Below are positions 29,368 through 38,207 of a DNA stretch of 41,008 nucleotides, piece after piece. The notes beneath the pieces were generated by a model. That model was not told the origin of the DNA. It did no database searches and saw nothing but the letters and a program-made list of their open reading frames with translations. The DNA is from Candidatus Aphodosoma intestinipullorum (lineage in GTDB: Bacteria > Bacteroidota > Bacteroidia > Bacteroidales > Paludibacteraceae), in contig JADIMV010000059.1 of NCBI GenBank assembly GCA_017694515.1, positions 1 to 41,008 on the forward strand. The letters run 5' to 3'. A program made the translations under genes and the position numbers. Position 1 is the first letter of the stretch. Every line of letters starts with the position of its first letter.

Positions 29368-31302
29368 TCACCTGTTCTTGTTTTTGTTGTTGTCGATTAT
29401 AAGTTCCAGAGGTTTCTGTTCGGGCAGCGGGAAATCCCTGTAATCCCACTCCTCTTCTACGTCCCACAGTGCGCGTATGTTTATGGAGTACGGGAAATAG
29501 TACACTGTCTCGGCCTGTCGGCCTTCCTCATAGCTGCCCGGTGTCCAGATGCTGTCGCCGTTCCAGTCGTTGTACAGTCTCAGATAGTATTTCCCCGGGT
29601 CGAGGTATTCGAATACAGTCTTGTCTTCCGTTGCCTTTATCTCCCTTACGGGGGTGTCTTTCTCGTTGAGCAGCTGGAGTATCTCGTTGCTGTCGCGGCG
29701 GCTCAGCGTGACTATCAGTTTCCCGTACTCTTCGAGGGAGCGGGTCTTGAAGCCGATGCCCGTGGAGTCGTTGCATTCCCCTTTCAGATTGACGAATTTG
29801 GCAGAGTCCGCAATGATACGGTACGATGTCGCAGGCTCAACCTTGAAGTCGAACCTGTAGCGCAGGCCGATGCTGTCGAGCGGATAGATGGAGTCCGCCA
29901 CGACGTGCCACAGCGTGTCTACCTGCTGCTCAATCACGCATCTCCCCGAGTCGGTAGGCCATGCCGGGACTTCGAATGTCAGTTCCACATTCCTGTACAC
30001 GTCGAACGTGTTGTTGACATTTGATTTCAGTGAGATATGCGTGACCACTGGCTTGTCGTCTTTCTTCTTGCGTGACGATGAGCGGCTCTCCTTTGTGCGT
30101 GGCGGGCGGTATGCGATGTTGAGCGTGTCGGTTGACCATCCCAGCACGCCGAGCGTGTCCGTATTGCGGTGGTTTACGGTCATGGAGAGTGTGTCGAGCG
30201 ATGAATATACCGTGTCCGGCAACCAGTAGGTGAGCGTGTCCTGTGTCTTGTTGGCTTGCAGGATAAGCACTGAGTCCGCCGGGAAATTCAGTCCGGTGAT
30301 TTGCGGCAGCGAGTCGAGGGGCTGCGCGAAATAAAGGTTGAACTTGAAGCGTTCCGGGCGGTCGTTCTTCACGAGATATTGTCGTCCTTTCGGCTCTGTA
30401 AATGCCTGCAATATGATGTCGCGCGGTGTATAGTCGTACACTGTGCGGTTGATGATGGTGTCTATCGCTTCGGGCGGCAACGCGCTTTTGGGCAGGGAGT
30501 CCACGTTTATGGAGTCGGCGAGCAACGCCATCACCGAGTCGTTCAGGAGTGTGTCGATGCGCACACGCGAGGAGACCGACGGCACGAACACCGAGTCGAG
30601 AAATGCGATCTGCTCATTCGGCATGTCGTAGAAATAGTTGCTCCCGAGGTCGCCGAGCGCAAAGATATGGTATGAGCCGGGGGCTATGTTCCTGATTCTG
30701 AAGTTGCCGTTCATGTCCGTCTTCGTCACCCGTTTGAACGGTGTCGTGGTGAATGCCGTGTCGCTCAGGTCGGAATGTATGCCTATGACTATGCCCGGCA
30801 GCGGGTTGAGGTTCGATGCGTCGAGCAGTAGGCCCGCCATTTGCAGTGAGTCTATATGGTCGCCCGTTGCGAACGACATCGAGAAATTACGGAGCGGGTT
30901 CTTCTCGTTATTGTCCACTATGGCATCGGTGAAATCTACTGTGTATGAGGTGTTGGGCTGCATCGAATCGGCAAATTCCACTAATACCCGCTTGCCGAGG
31001 GCCTTGACCACGACGGCAGTCTTCTGCGGCGGCGAGACAATCACTTTGTCGTATGCGCCCTCGACAAGTACTATCTCGTCGAAGTCGAGGTTCATTGTGT
31101 TCTTGGTGTAGTTGAGCTGGCCGTTGTAAGGCTCAGACTTTATGAGCTGTGGCGGTATGGAGTCCACCGGGCCGCCCTGCGGGCCTGCCCCACGGTTGGC
31201 GCAGCCCATGCTGACGGCGACTGTGACCGCCACTATGGCCATCATCTTGACGAGCAGTGAAAACGTGTCTCGCAGGCTATATTCTTCTTTCCGGTCGTTC
31301 AC
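29368..31302 (-). CDS. Ig-like domain lipoprotein (Bacteroidetes-conserved)
   Basis: 644 aa from a GTG start at 31302. A lipoprotein signal with lipobox SMGC (Cys34) follows a 20-residue basic/acidic lead, then GAGPQGGPVDSIPPQLIKS, the typical beginning of the Big_5/SbsA-like Ig domain found in Bacteroidetes lipoproteins (about residues 45-150, ending NFSMSFATGD). A carboxypeptidase-regulatory-like beta-sandwich follows (about 160-230: LPGIVIGIHSD, DMNGNFRIRNIAPGSYHIFA), then a long beta-rich part with many DS/DT pairs. The C-terminal region ends in a prealbumin-like segment (LDPGKYYLRLYNDWNGDSIW). Envelope-anchored; function unknown to me. It starts 4 nt after the dprA stop, so it should be the last gene of the minus-strand block. 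Confidence 0.82.
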   Translation of the reverse strand: MNDRKEEYSLRDTFSLLVKMMAIVAVTVAVSMGCANRGAGPQGGPVDSIPPQLIKSEPYNGQLNYTKNTMNLDFDEIVLVEGAYDKVIVSPPQKTAVVVKALGKRVLVEFADSMQPNTSYTVDFTDAIVDNNEKNPLRNFSMSFATGDHIDSLQMAGLLLDASNLNPLPGIVIGIHSDLSDTAFTTTPFKRVTKTDMNGNFRIRNIAPGSYHIFALGDLGSNYFYDMPNEQIAFLDSVFVPSVSSRVRIDTLLNDSVMALLADSINVDSLPKSALPPEAIDTIINRTVYDYTPRDIILQAFTEPKGRQYLVKNDRPERFKFNLYFAQPLDSLPQITGLNFPADSVLILQANKTQDTLTYWLPDTVYSSLDTLSMTVNHRNTDTLGVLGWSTDTLNIAYRPPRTKESRSSSRKKKDDKPVVTHISLKSNVNNTFDVYRNVELTFEVPAWPTDSGRCVIEQQVDTLWHVVADSIYPLDSIGLRYRFDFKVEPATSYRIIADSAKFVNLKGECNDSTGIGFKTRSLEEYGKLIVTLSRRDSNEILQLLNEKDTPVREIKATEDKTVFEYLDPGKYYLRLYNDWNGDSIWTPGSYEEGRQAETVYYFPYSINIRALWDVEEEWDYRDFPLPEQKPLELIIDNNKNKNR

Positions 31303-31306
31303 TGTT

Positions 31307-32407
31307 TTACAATATTACGTTCCTGTATCTGCCTCCGGCAATGCCCTCTATGATGCCTTCCATTTCCATCTCGATGAGCAGCGGCATGAGCGCGGCCGTC
31401 TTCATGTTGACTTTCAGCGCGAGGTCTGCTATATGGAGTGTCTCGCCTTTCAGCGCATCGTATATCTGCTTGTATTCCTCTTTCATCTCCGGTGCGAATA
31501 GCGGCTGTTCCGTTTCGCGGCGGACTGCCTCCCACCGCTCCGCCTTGACAAGGTCTTCTGCCGACTCAATCAGCCCGGCCTGCATTGTGCGGAGCAGCAT
31601 GTTGCATCCTGCTGATGCCTTGTCGCCCACACGTCCGGGAAAGGCGAACACATCGCGGCTATATCCGCCTGCCGCCTTGGCTGTGAGTAGCGCACCGCCC
31701 TTGATGGCCGACTCCACGACTACAACGGCATCGCACAGCCCGGCAATTATGCGGTTGCGCTGTACGAAATTGCCTGCCTCTGGCCAGGTCTTCGATATAT
31801 ATTCCGTCACAATCGCGCCTCCGCGTTCTACGATCGTTGCCGCCACTGAGCGGTGCGCCGGAGGATATATCATGTCGAGCCCGTGCGCCACGACCCCTAT
31901 TGTCGTAGCCCCGTTTTCTAATGCCGCCTTGTGTGAGCATACATCTATCCCGTAGGCGAGGCCGCTGACTATGGTCACGTCGGGCAGCATGGCCGCGAGC
32001 TCACGCACGAATTTTTCCGTGATGTTACGCCCGTATGCCGTGCAGCTCCGTGTGCCGACCACGGCCACATAGTGTTCCGATGGGAAGGTGTCGCTGCCCA
32101 CGGTGTAGAGTATCACCGGCGCGTCGGAGCATTGTGCCAGACGGTACGGATAGCGGCTGTCTGTGATGTGGATGGCGTTGATGGAGTTCTTGCTGATGAA
32201 CTCCATCTCTTTCTCTGCGCGGCGCATGGCCTCACCCCGTCCGTGTTCGTCGAACAGGTATTTCTGTACCGGCCCGGTATTGTCGAACGCATCGCGCGGC
32301 GCGGCGAAGACGGCTTCTGCCGACCCGAACGTGTCAAGCAGCACCCTCACTCTCTTAAGGCCGAGCTTGGGCACTTGTGTCAGGGCTATCTCGTAGAACA
32401 GGTTCAT
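31307..32407 (-). CDS. dprA: DNA processing protein DprA/Smf
   Basis: 366 aa. DprA binds incoming single-stranded DNA during natural transformation, protects it and loads RecA; it is also kept in many species not known to be competent. The Rossmann-like core is clear: VVGTRSCTAYG (residues 116-126), IVSGLAYGID (146-155), FVQRNRIIAGL (214-224) and KGGALLTAKAAG (246-257), with FPGRVGDKASAGCN closing the domain. The N-terminal SAM-like part (1-60) begins YEIALTQVPKLG, and a winged-helix-like C-terminus is likely (about 300-366). Length is normal. Cytosolic. It sits between a VanZ-like gene (21 nt upstream) and the Ig-like lipoprotein (4 nt downstream), so probably in one operon. Confidence 0.93.
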   Translation of the reverse strand: MNLFYEIALTQVPKLGLKRVRVLLDTFGSAEAVFAAPRDAFDNTGPVQKYLFDEHGRGEAMRRAEKEMEFISKNSINAIHITDSRYPYRLAQCSDAPVILYTVGSDTFPSEHYVAVVGTRSCTAYGRNITEKFVRELAAMLPDVTIVSGLAYGIDVCSHKAALENGATTIGVVAHGLDMIYPPAHRSVAATIVERGGAIVTEYISKTWPEAGNFVQRNRIIAGLCDAVVVVESAIKGGALLTAKAAGGYSRDVFAFPGRVGDKASAGCNMLLRTMQAGLIESAEDLVKAERWEAVRRETEQPLFAPEMKEEYKQIYDALKGETLHIADLALKVNMKTAALMPLLIEMEMEGIIEGIAGGRYRNVIL

Positions 32408-32428
32408 CGCGCCGCCGTTTTTCTGGAA

Positions 32429-32803
32429 CTAACTTTTCTTGCGTATGAACCTGTCTATCACCACGAAAGAAAGTGCCGTGCCTACCGCCGCGCCGGATAT
32501 GTTGGCCGCCATGTCGAACAGCGATGCCGAGCGGTACGGCAGGAAAAACTGTACCGCTTCCATCAGCACTCCGAAGAGCGACGGCAGCAGCACCGTCACT
32601 GTCCACCACGATGCGGAAAGGCTCTGGCGTACGGAGTAGAGGTCACGTCCTAAAACGAATGCGAGTGAGAAATACATTATGAAATGCACTATCTTGTCGG
32701 CGTTTTCGACATTCTCCCCCGGCAATTCGCTGAAATGCCCGACTGAGAGCAGCAGTATGGCTGTCGCCACCACTATACTTTTCACGAAACTTCTGTATGG
32801 CAT
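32429..32803 (-). CDS. VanZ-like family membrane protein
   Basis: 124 aa with about four hydrophobic segments: near residues 8-25, 41-55, 66-88 and 97-118. NADKIVHFIMYFSLAFVLG (residues 34-52) and the later MEAVQFFLPYRSASLFDMAANISGAAVG region carry the family's hallmarks (DK-x-x-H-F...YF near the first, and E...Q...P-R...D...N-x-x-G near the last). The family is named for VanZ, linked to teicoplanin resistance, but most members in Bacteroidetes have no tested role and nothing here suggests glycopeptide resistance. It starts 15 nt after deoC and precedes dprA by 21 nt. Confidence 0.82.
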   Translation of the reverse strand: MPYRSFVKSIVVATAILLLSVGHFSELPGENVENADKIVHFIMYFSLAFVLGRDLYSVRQSLSASWWTVTVLLPSLFGVLMEAVQFFLPYRSASLFDMAANISGAAVGTALSFVVIDRFIRKKS

Positions 32804-32818
32804 CGGCGGGCTGGCTTG

Positions 32819-33700
32819 TCAGAAATACTTTATCTCCTTGTCGTAGATGCTGGAAAGCAGATTGTTGGCCAGACGGCTTGCGCCGAAACGGAACAGCCCG
32901 TTGTTCATCCACTCCTCGCCGAGTACCGCCTTGGCTACGGTGTAGAACTTCACGGCCTCTTCTGTTGTGGCAATGCCGCCCGCAGGCTTGAAGCCCGCCT
33001 TTATGCCTGTCTTCTCGTAATATTCCTTTATCGTGCCGCACATGACGTAGGCCGCTTCAAGCGTTGCCGCCGGTTCGAGTTTCCCGGTTGAGGTCTTGAT
33101 GAAGTCAGCCCCTGAGACAAGGGCGAGTATCGATGCCTGTTTCACGGCCTCGGCCGATGGCAGTGCGCCCGTCTCGAGTATGACTTTCAGGTGCGCCCCG
33201 TGGCACGCCTCTTTCAGTTCGCGTATCTCGTCTGACACCTCCGTGTGGAAGCCCGACAGGAATTTGCCTATCGATATGACCACGTCAATCTCGTCCGCTC
33301 CCTCATGCACGGTAAGCCCCACTTCGGCTATCTTCGCCTCGATGAATGTCTGCGACGATGGGAAGCACGCCGCCACTGAGGCTATCTTCACCCCCTCGGC
33401 TTCGAGTGTGGCCTTCGCTGTCGGCACAAGGGCGGGGTAGACGCATACGGCGGCTACATTCGGCATATCGGGGAAATTCTCCTTGAACTCGTTGACCTTC
33501 TCCATCATGCCGCCTATCTTGTCGTCCGTGTCTGTGGAGTTCAGCGATGTCAGGTCAATCATCGAGAAGCACTTTCTGTATGTCTCTTTGGTGTTGTTCT
33601 TGTCGAAATCCTTGTCCAATATATCTTTGACCGCCGCCTTGACAGCCTCGTAGTCAGGTGCGCTTTCATATTGGGCGTAAATCTGTCTCATCTTTTCCAT
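32819..33700 (-). CDS. deoC: Deoxyribose-phosphate aldolase
   Basis: 293 aa, the longer DeoC form common in Bacteroidetes. It cleaves 2-deoxyribose 5-phosphate to acetaldehyde and glyceraldehyde 3-phosphate through a lysine Schiff base, in deoxynucleoside breakdown. ADFIKTSTGK (198-207) carries the Schiff-base lysine (Lys202), GFKPAGGI holds the second essential lysine, and EGADEIDVVISIG (133-145) provides the acidic proton-relay residue. CVYPALV and SVAACFPSS are typical TIM-barrel strands. A second ATG three codons in (MRQIYAQ) is an alternative start. It is 21 nt after dtd on the same strand. With cdd elsewhere in the window, nucleoside salvage is represented twice. Confidence 0.94.
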   Translation of the reverse strand: MEKMRQIYAQYESAPDYEAVKAAVKDILDKDFDKNNTKETYRKCFSMIDLTSLNSTDTDDKIGGMMEKVNEFKENFPDMPNVAAVCVYPALVPTAKATLEAEGVKIASVAACFPSSQTFIEAKIAEVGLTVHEGADEIDVVISIGKFLSGFHTEVSDEIRELKEACHGAHLKVILETGALPSAEAVKQASILALVSGADFIKTSTGKLEPAATLEAAYVMCGTIKEYYEKTGIKAGFKPAGGIATTEEAVKFYTVAKAVLGEEWMNNGLFRFGASRLANNLLSSIYDKEIKYF

Positions 33701-33721
33701 AGCATGAAATATGTTTGTGTG

Positions 33722-34177
33722 TCAATAATTTCTCTCCTTGGAGTCCATCCATATAGTGACCGGCCCGTCGTTCGTGAGCGATACTTTCATATCCGCCCCG
33801 AATACGCCCTTCTGCACCGGTTGCCCCGTGAGGGTTTCCAGCTCACGGCATAACTGTTCGTACAGCGGTTCTGCCACAGGGCGTTTCGATGCGCGTATAT
33901 AGCTTGGACGGTTGCCTTTGGCCGTCTGCGCGTGCAGGGTGAACTGGCTGACTACCAGCACCTCGCCGCCGATATCCATGACCGAACGGTTCATCACCCC
34001 GTCTTCATCGTCGAAGATGCGCAGGCGTGCTGTTTTCCCCGCGAGATAGCTTACGTCCTCATCGCCGTCCGCATCCTCCACGCCGACCAGCACGAGCAGC
34101 CCCTTGCCTATCCTGCCGACGGTTTCTCCACTGACCGTGACTGCCGCCTCCGTGACTCTCTGTATCAGTATTCTCAC
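33722..34177 (-). CDS. dtd: D-aminoacyl-tRNA deacylase
   Basis: 151 aa. Removes D-amino acids (and glycine from mischarged tRNA-Ala) from tRNAs, a proofreading step in translation; works as a cytosolic homodimer with an RNA-based mechanism. Hallmarks: MRILIQRVTEAAVTV at the N-terminus, SQFTLHA (77-83) and the cross-subunit Gly-cisPro motif NDGPVT (136-141). Length is normal. The start is GTG and overlaps the stop of the upstream C-GCAxxG gene by 4 nt (GTGA, 34174-34177), which suggests translational coupling. Confidence 0.95.
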   Translation of the reverse strand: MRILIQRVTEAAVTVSGETVGRIGKGLLVLVGVEDADGDEDVSYLAGKTARLRIFDDEDGVMNRSVMDIGGEVLVVSQFTLHAQTAKGNRPSYIRASKRPVAEPLYEQLCRELETLTGQPVQKGVFGADMKVSLTNDGPVTIWMDSKERNY

Positions 34178-34638
34178 AACGTCTGAAGTTTGCGTCCCAC
34201 TATCTCTGCCGCCATCCGTATAAGCTCCGGGCAGGGGCGTTTCTTTTTCTCCTGACCTGCACAGCCCTCCGCACCGGCTGCCGCACTCTTGCCGTCTAAG
34301 CCCAGCAGTTCGCGGCAGATGATTGAGCCGTTCTCTCTGCGGAACTCCTCCGCCAGCTCCTGCACCAGCTTGTAGTTGGCCGCCTTGGCCTCCTTATCCT
34401 TGGGGTCATTGGCCGGTATCTGCAAGCCCGCTATCATAAACATCCCGGTGCAAGTGCCGCACACTTCGCGCATCTTTGCCATGCCCCCTCCGAATGCCGA
34501 GGCTATCACGGCCATCTCGTCTGCCGTCTTGCCGTACAGGTCTGCGTATGCCATAACCACAGACTGACAGCAGTTATATCCCTCCTTGAAATTCTGCACG
34601 GCCTGTGCCGCACGCTCTTCTATATTTTTTATTTCCAT
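34174..34638 (-). CDS. C-GCAxxG-C-C family protein (putative redox/metal protein)
   Basis: 154 aa from the ATG at 34638. The frame is open to an ATG at 34794, but the extra 52 residues look like non-coding translation and the family starts near MEIKNIEERAAQAVQNF. Cysteines are at 23-24 (EGYNCCQSVV), 60 and 63 (REVCGTCTGMF, the C-GCAxxG-like core after AFGGGMAKM), 108 (IICRELLG), 126 and 136. The arrangement fits the C_GCAxxG_C_C family, thought to be redox-active or metal-binding, with no settled reaction. In Bacteroidetes and Firmicutes it often sits beside unrelated housekeeping genes. Cytosolic, no signal peptide. Overlaps dtd by 4 nt. Confidence 0.85.
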   Translation of the reverse strand: MEIKNIEERAAQAVQNFKEGYNCCQSVVMAYADLYGKTADEMAVIASAFGGGMAKMREVCGTCTGMFMIAGLQIPANDPKDKEAKAANYKLVQELAEEFRRENGSIICRELLGLDGKSAAAGAEGCAGQEKKKRPCPELIRMAAEIVGRKLQTL

Positions 34639-35072
34639 AGGCAAATGTGTCTTGGGGCTGTCAGCGAGTGGTGCGCTTGCAGCTTTGCTGTCGCGTCGTC
34701 CGCATCCCCGCCTTGCTATTCTGCCCTTAAACCCGAATCGGGCATTAGAATTTGAGCTGATTTCTATGTTTATGGCGAGTAGATTAATATGCACACAAAG
34801 ATACCGCCAGAAACTGGAAAGCAGCCGAATAGTTTAGAAAAACAACTCTTCTTCAAAACTCAAAATGCCATATTACATGGCAAAAGGATATGCAGTAAAA
34901 CAACTGCCTTTCAAAAAGTTTCCGAAACGTTCTAATGACCGTTTGGGATTAAAGGTAGTGGTGTCGATGTCCCGAAACCGCACAGCCGCTGGCATTCTCA
35001 TAGCCGTCAGTATGTTTGGCCGCTATGACATACCCTTCTGCCTGACGTGTTTCGTGTAGGTGTCGGTAGAGG
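34639..35072 (-). other. Gap between sufE and the C-GCAxxG gene
   Basis: 434 bases with no convincing gene. On the minus strand TATCTTTG (34803-34796) is a full -7 match, but no -33 element is seen at the right distance, and the leader to the ATG at 34638 would be about 150 nt. This is the only large gap inside the minus-strand block between lgt and the Ig-like lipoprotein gene, so a second promoter here would make biological sense. Confidence 0.35.
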
Positions 35073-35507
35073 TTACTGCACGATTTGCCCTTTCACCTTC
35101 GATGCGATTGCGTAATAGCGCATCTGGTGTACCATGGCTACTAATCCGTTCGAGCGTGTGGGCGACAGGTGTTCCTTCAGCCCTATCTCGTCTATGAAAC
35201 TTAAGTCGGACTTTATGATTTCGTCCGGCTCCGACCCCGACAGCACATTTATCAGCAGTGCCACTACGCCCTTGACTATGATGGCGTCGCTGTCGCCGCG
35301 ATAATACACTTTGCCGTCGCGCTCCTCGCAGACAAGCCACACTTGGCTCTGACATCCCTTGATAAGGTTCTTTTCCAATTTATCCTCGTCTGCGAGGGGG
35401 GGCAGCTCATTCCCAAGCTCTACCAGATATTGGTATTTGTCCATCCAGTCATCATACGCGGCGAAGGTGTCCACTATCTCCTGCGCCCGCTCAGCCAATG
35501 TACTCAT
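35073..35507 (-). CDS. sufE: Cysteine desulfuration protein SufE
   Basis: 144 aa. SufE accepts sulfur from the desulfurase SufS on a conserved cysteine and passes it to the SufBCD scaffold for Fe-S cluster building. The acceptor is Cys52 in IKGCQSQVWL (49-58), the family signature. YLVELGNELPPL (27-38) and the C-terminal SPTRSNGLVAMVHQMR stretch (115-130 region) are also typical. Length is normal. No other suf genes are in the window; here sufE lies 12 nt after aroA. Confidence 0.94.
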   Translation of the reverse strand: MSTLAERAQEIVDTFAAYDDWMDKYQYLVELGNELPPLADEDKLEKNLIKGCQSQVWLVCEERDGKVYYRGDSDAIIVKGVVALLINVLSGSEPDEIIKSDLSFIDEIGLKEHLSPTRSNGLVAMVHQMRYYAIASKVKGQIVQ

Positions 35508-35519
35508 ATTTATTGTGTG

Positions 35520-36791
35520 TTATATTTCGTTCCTTTGTTTGGGCATTCCCGCAATATGTATGTGTTCCGATATATGCCTCCAGAAGTCCGGATATGATTT
35601 CGTCACCACGTCGGCGTCGTCTATCGCGAAACGCCGCTCCCATCCCATAGTGACCATTGACATCGCCACTCGGTGGTCATTCCGCGCCTTGACTGTCGGC
35701 ATCTCCTCCCGTACTGGCGTTCTCTCTCCGTCCCATGTCAGCACGTCCGCCCCTTCTTGCCTTAGTACGAATCCGAACTTGTGCAGCTCCTCGGTTATCG
35801 CGCTCAGCCTGTCCGACTCCTTCAACGCGAGTGTCCTTAGTCCCGAAAGACGGAACTTCACGCCCTTTGCGCAGCATGCCGTGATAAGCGGCATAGCCAT
35901 ATCCGGCACGTCGGTGCAGTCCATCGTCATTGCGTCCGTGCAATGCTTCCTGGGCGTAATCCTCACCCCCTCTGCTGTATATTCTGTTCTTACGCCTAAT
36001 CGGGCGAATACCTCTGCTGCCCGGCTGTCCGGCTGTATGCTCTCCTGCCTGAGGCCTTTCAGCGTGAGTTCCCCCCTGCCGGCCGCTGCCATCAGCGAAT
36101 ACCAGAACGAGGCCGCGCTCCAGTCCCCCTCCGGCGTATAGTCGCGGTCCGTATATCTGCCCTCTTTGATGACTATGCGCCTCTCTCCCGTTTGCACCTC
36201 GCACCCGAAGCGGCGCATTATCTCCGCTGTCATCCGCGTATATGCCCGTGAGACGGCTGTGCCTCTCATCCTTATCTCTAATCCTCCGCACAGCGTCGGG
36301 CCTATTAGCATGAGTGCGGAAATGAACTGGCTGCTCACTCCCGCATCTGTTTCCACTTGCCCGCCGTGCAGCGTCCTCCCGTTGATAAGCAGCGGGAGAT
36401 GCCCCTCTGCGCCGCGATAATGTATGTCCGCTCCCAATTCCCGTAACGCCTCTGTCAGCGGGGCGAAAGGGCGTTCTCTGAGGCGGTCGCTCCCTGTCAG
36501 TATGAAACTGCGGCCTTCTCTCCCCGCCATGACTGCCGCGAGAAAACGCGCCGGGGCTGCCCCGTGGCCGATATCTGTCGTCTGCACCCCTTCTCCTCGG
36601 TTGCTCCCGCATACGGCCATAAGTGCCTGTTTCAGCAGCCGCGAGTCGTCGCATCCTGCCGCCGCCGTACTCTCTGTCAGCGTGCCGCACAGTGCCTTAA
36701 TCACTAACACCCGGTTCGACTCGCTCTTTGACTGCGGCAGCTCTATCGTGCCTGACAGCTCCCCTGTGCGGGCAGGGCCTGCGTGCGTCAT
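35520..36791 (-). CDS. aroA: 3-phosphoshikimate 1-carboxyvinyltransferase (EPSP synthase)
   Basis: 423 aa from the ATG at 36791, 2 nt after the stop of the DUF6242 gene. Joins shikimate 3-phosphate and phosphoenolpyruvate in the shikimate pathway to aromatic amino acids and folate. Motifs: LPQSKSESNRVLV (18-30, substrate-binding Lys), LKESDRL (323-329) and NDHRVAM (371-377). The phosphoenolpyruvate loop, which in most enzymes reads like NAGTAMR, is here HGAAPAR (76-82), so the residue matching E. coli Gly96 is Ala78 and that matching Thr97 is Ala79. Arg82 matches Arg100. An Ala at the Gly96 position is known from glyphosate-insensitive enzymes; see findings. The frame stays open upstream to 37577, but that part overlaps the DUF6242 gene in another phase and is not family-like. 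Confidence 0.93.
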   Translation of the reverse strand: MTHAGPARTGELSGTIELPQSKSESNRVLVIKALCGTLTESTAAAGCDDSRLLKQALMAVCGSNRGEGVQTTDIGHGAAPARFLAAVMAGREGRSFILTGSDRLRERPFAPLTEALRELGADIHYRGAEGHLPLLINGRTLHGGQVETDAGVSSQFISALMLIGPTLCGGLEIRMRGTAVSRAYTRMTAEIMRRFGCEVQTGERRIVIKEGRYTDRDYTPEGDWSAASFWYSLMAAAGRGELTLKGLRQESIQPDSRAAEVFARLGVRTEYTAEGVRITPRKHCTDAMTMDCTDVPDMAMPLITACCAKGVKFRLSGLRTLALKESDRLSAITEELHKFGFVLRQEGADVLTWDGERTPVREEMPTVKARNDHRVAMSMVTMGWERRFAIDDADVVTKSYPDFWRHISEHIHIAGMPKQRNEI

Positions 36792-36793
36792 CT

Positions 36794-38110
36794 CTATTTC
36801 TTGAATCCGGGCAGCGATGCGTAGTTCAGCCCCGAAAGCACGTTCTTGGCGAAGTCCCCGTTGTCCGATGCGCGTCCGCCGACAAGGTAGATGTACCCGT
36901 CCGACAATGTTATCGGCGAGATATAATACTTCCTCTCGTATGGTATGGTTATCTGTGCCTTGCTGTCCGGTGTCTCCCATGTCAGGCCGTAGTCCGGCGA
37001 GTAGAGGTGGAAATCGTCGTAGCATATCCCGTCTGCATCCTTGCCTCCGAACATCATCAGCCCTCCGGCATATTGCACGATGGCAATGCCCTCGCGTGGG
37101 GTGAACCATTTCCCGCCTAATGTCAGGTTGGTCCAATACTCCCCGTCCTCCGTGCTCCACAGTGAGCTGAGCAGGTTGCCTTCCGCGTCCACGCCTCCCG
37201 CGAGGAATGCGCGTGGCTTGCCCGTCGGCCCGTCTGCCACGCATAATCCCGCGCCCGACACTGGAAAGCCTGCCGGCACTTTCGATGCGCGTTCCCATGC
37301 CGCCGAGCCTTCCTCGCAGCGGGCTATGCACGTCTCGCCCCCCATTGTCGCGTGGGCGTAGAGATAGCCCTCCATGTAGAACAGCATGGTGTTTATGCTT
37401 ATGTCCGTGAGCGTCGTCTCTTCCCATGCCGCACCGTCGGTTGAGGAATAGAGTTTCTCCCCCTCTCCGTAGTACAGGCTTTTCCCGCTGGCAATCACGT
37501 GGTCTGCGTCGAACGTCTGCGGCAGTCCCGTCGCGTCCGCGCCCGTCCACTCTTTGCCGTCCGCGCTGCTGTAGCATCTCGCCTTGTCGGCCATGATGAG
37601 CAGCTTTATCTCGTCATTCAGGTATACCGCCCTCTCGCTTGTCGGGTTCTCCGCGTATATGTCGAACGCCAGCGCATTCCAGATGAACGTGTCCGGGTCT
37701 ACCTGATGCACCTTCACCTTAACTGTGTACGTCCTCTTCTGCTCAGGGTCTGCGGCGGAGACCGTACGGATTGTCACAGGCTTTGTAAAGTCCATGAATA
37801 CCGTGTCTTCCCGGCTGTAGTCCAGGGTGTCGTTTATCGTTATTGACTCTAATGAGCTTGCCCCGATGATGGGCCACACCGAATCTACCCTTATCCCGTA
37901 CTCCGCCGAATCTTTGTTGTATATGACATTGCTGTCATTGTCTATGGTGAACTCTATGTCGCTCAGCCCCTCTATACTGTCGTTCTTCAGATAGAACGAT
38001 GTTATCTTGGTGGTTACGACCGTATTGTCGTCATCATTCTTCTTGCAGGATGCTGACGTGATGAGTACGGCCAGCGTCATAATGCCCCACATCCATCTCT
38101 TTAACCTCAT
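36794..38110 (-). CDS. DUF6242-type lipoprotein with beta-propeller-like C-terminus
   Basis: 438 aa. Lipoprotein signal MRLKRWMWGIMTLAVLITSASC (lipobox SASC, Cys22). The N-terminal part (about 35-140) resembles the DUF6242 N-terminal domain: IEFTIDNDSNVIYNKDS and a VDSVWPIIG strand, ending EQKRTYTVKVKVH. The C-terminal part (about 150-438) has repeated SxDGxxW-type turns (CYSSADGKEWTG, LYSSTDGAAWEE, LWSTEDGEYWTN, YSPDYGLTWETP), as in sialidase/BNR-like propeller blades, plus YLVGGR and MMFGGKD, which look Kelch-like. An outer-membrane binding protein is plausible; ligand unknown. It lies 97 nt after lgt and 2 nt before aroA. Confidence 0.85.
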   Translation of the reverse strand: MRLKRWMWGIMTLAVLITSASCKKNDDDNTVVTTKITSFYLKNDSIEGLSDIEFTIDNDSNVIYNKDSAEYGIRVDSVWPIIGASSLESITINDTLDYSREDTVFMDFTKPVTIRTVSAADPEQKRTYTVKVKVHQVDPDTFIWNALAFDIYAENPTSERAVYLNDEIKLLIMADKARCYSSADGKEWTGADATGLPQTFDADHVIASGKSLYYGEGEKLYSSTDGAAWEETTLTDISINTMLFYMEGYLYAHATMGGETCIARCEEGSAAWERASKVPAGFPVSGAGLCVADGPTGKPRAFLAGGVDAEGNLLSSLWSTEDGEYWTNLTLGGKWFTPREGIAIVQYAGGLMMFGGKDADGICYDDFHLYSPDYGLTWETPDSKAQITIPYERKYYISPITLSDGYIYLVGGRASDNGDFAKNVLSGLNYASLPGFKK

Positions 38111-38207
38111 AGATACATTCCTTTAATAAACGATACCTAAACGCAATATGCTAATTAGCGCGAAATTAATTAGAATTTTTCAGATGCGCCCAACCTCTGC
38201 ATTTCAT

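Noticed and set aside
32429..32803. Glycopeptide resistance based on a VanZ-like gene
   Set aside because: VanZ-like proteins are widespread outside resistance clusters, and no vanA/H/X-type gene is present.
36792..37577. Upstream extension of aroA to a 685-aa protein
   Set aside because: The extra part is Arg/Gly-rich, overlaps the DUF6242 gene on the same strand in another phase, and has no family similarity; the AroA motifs begin right after the ATG at 36791.
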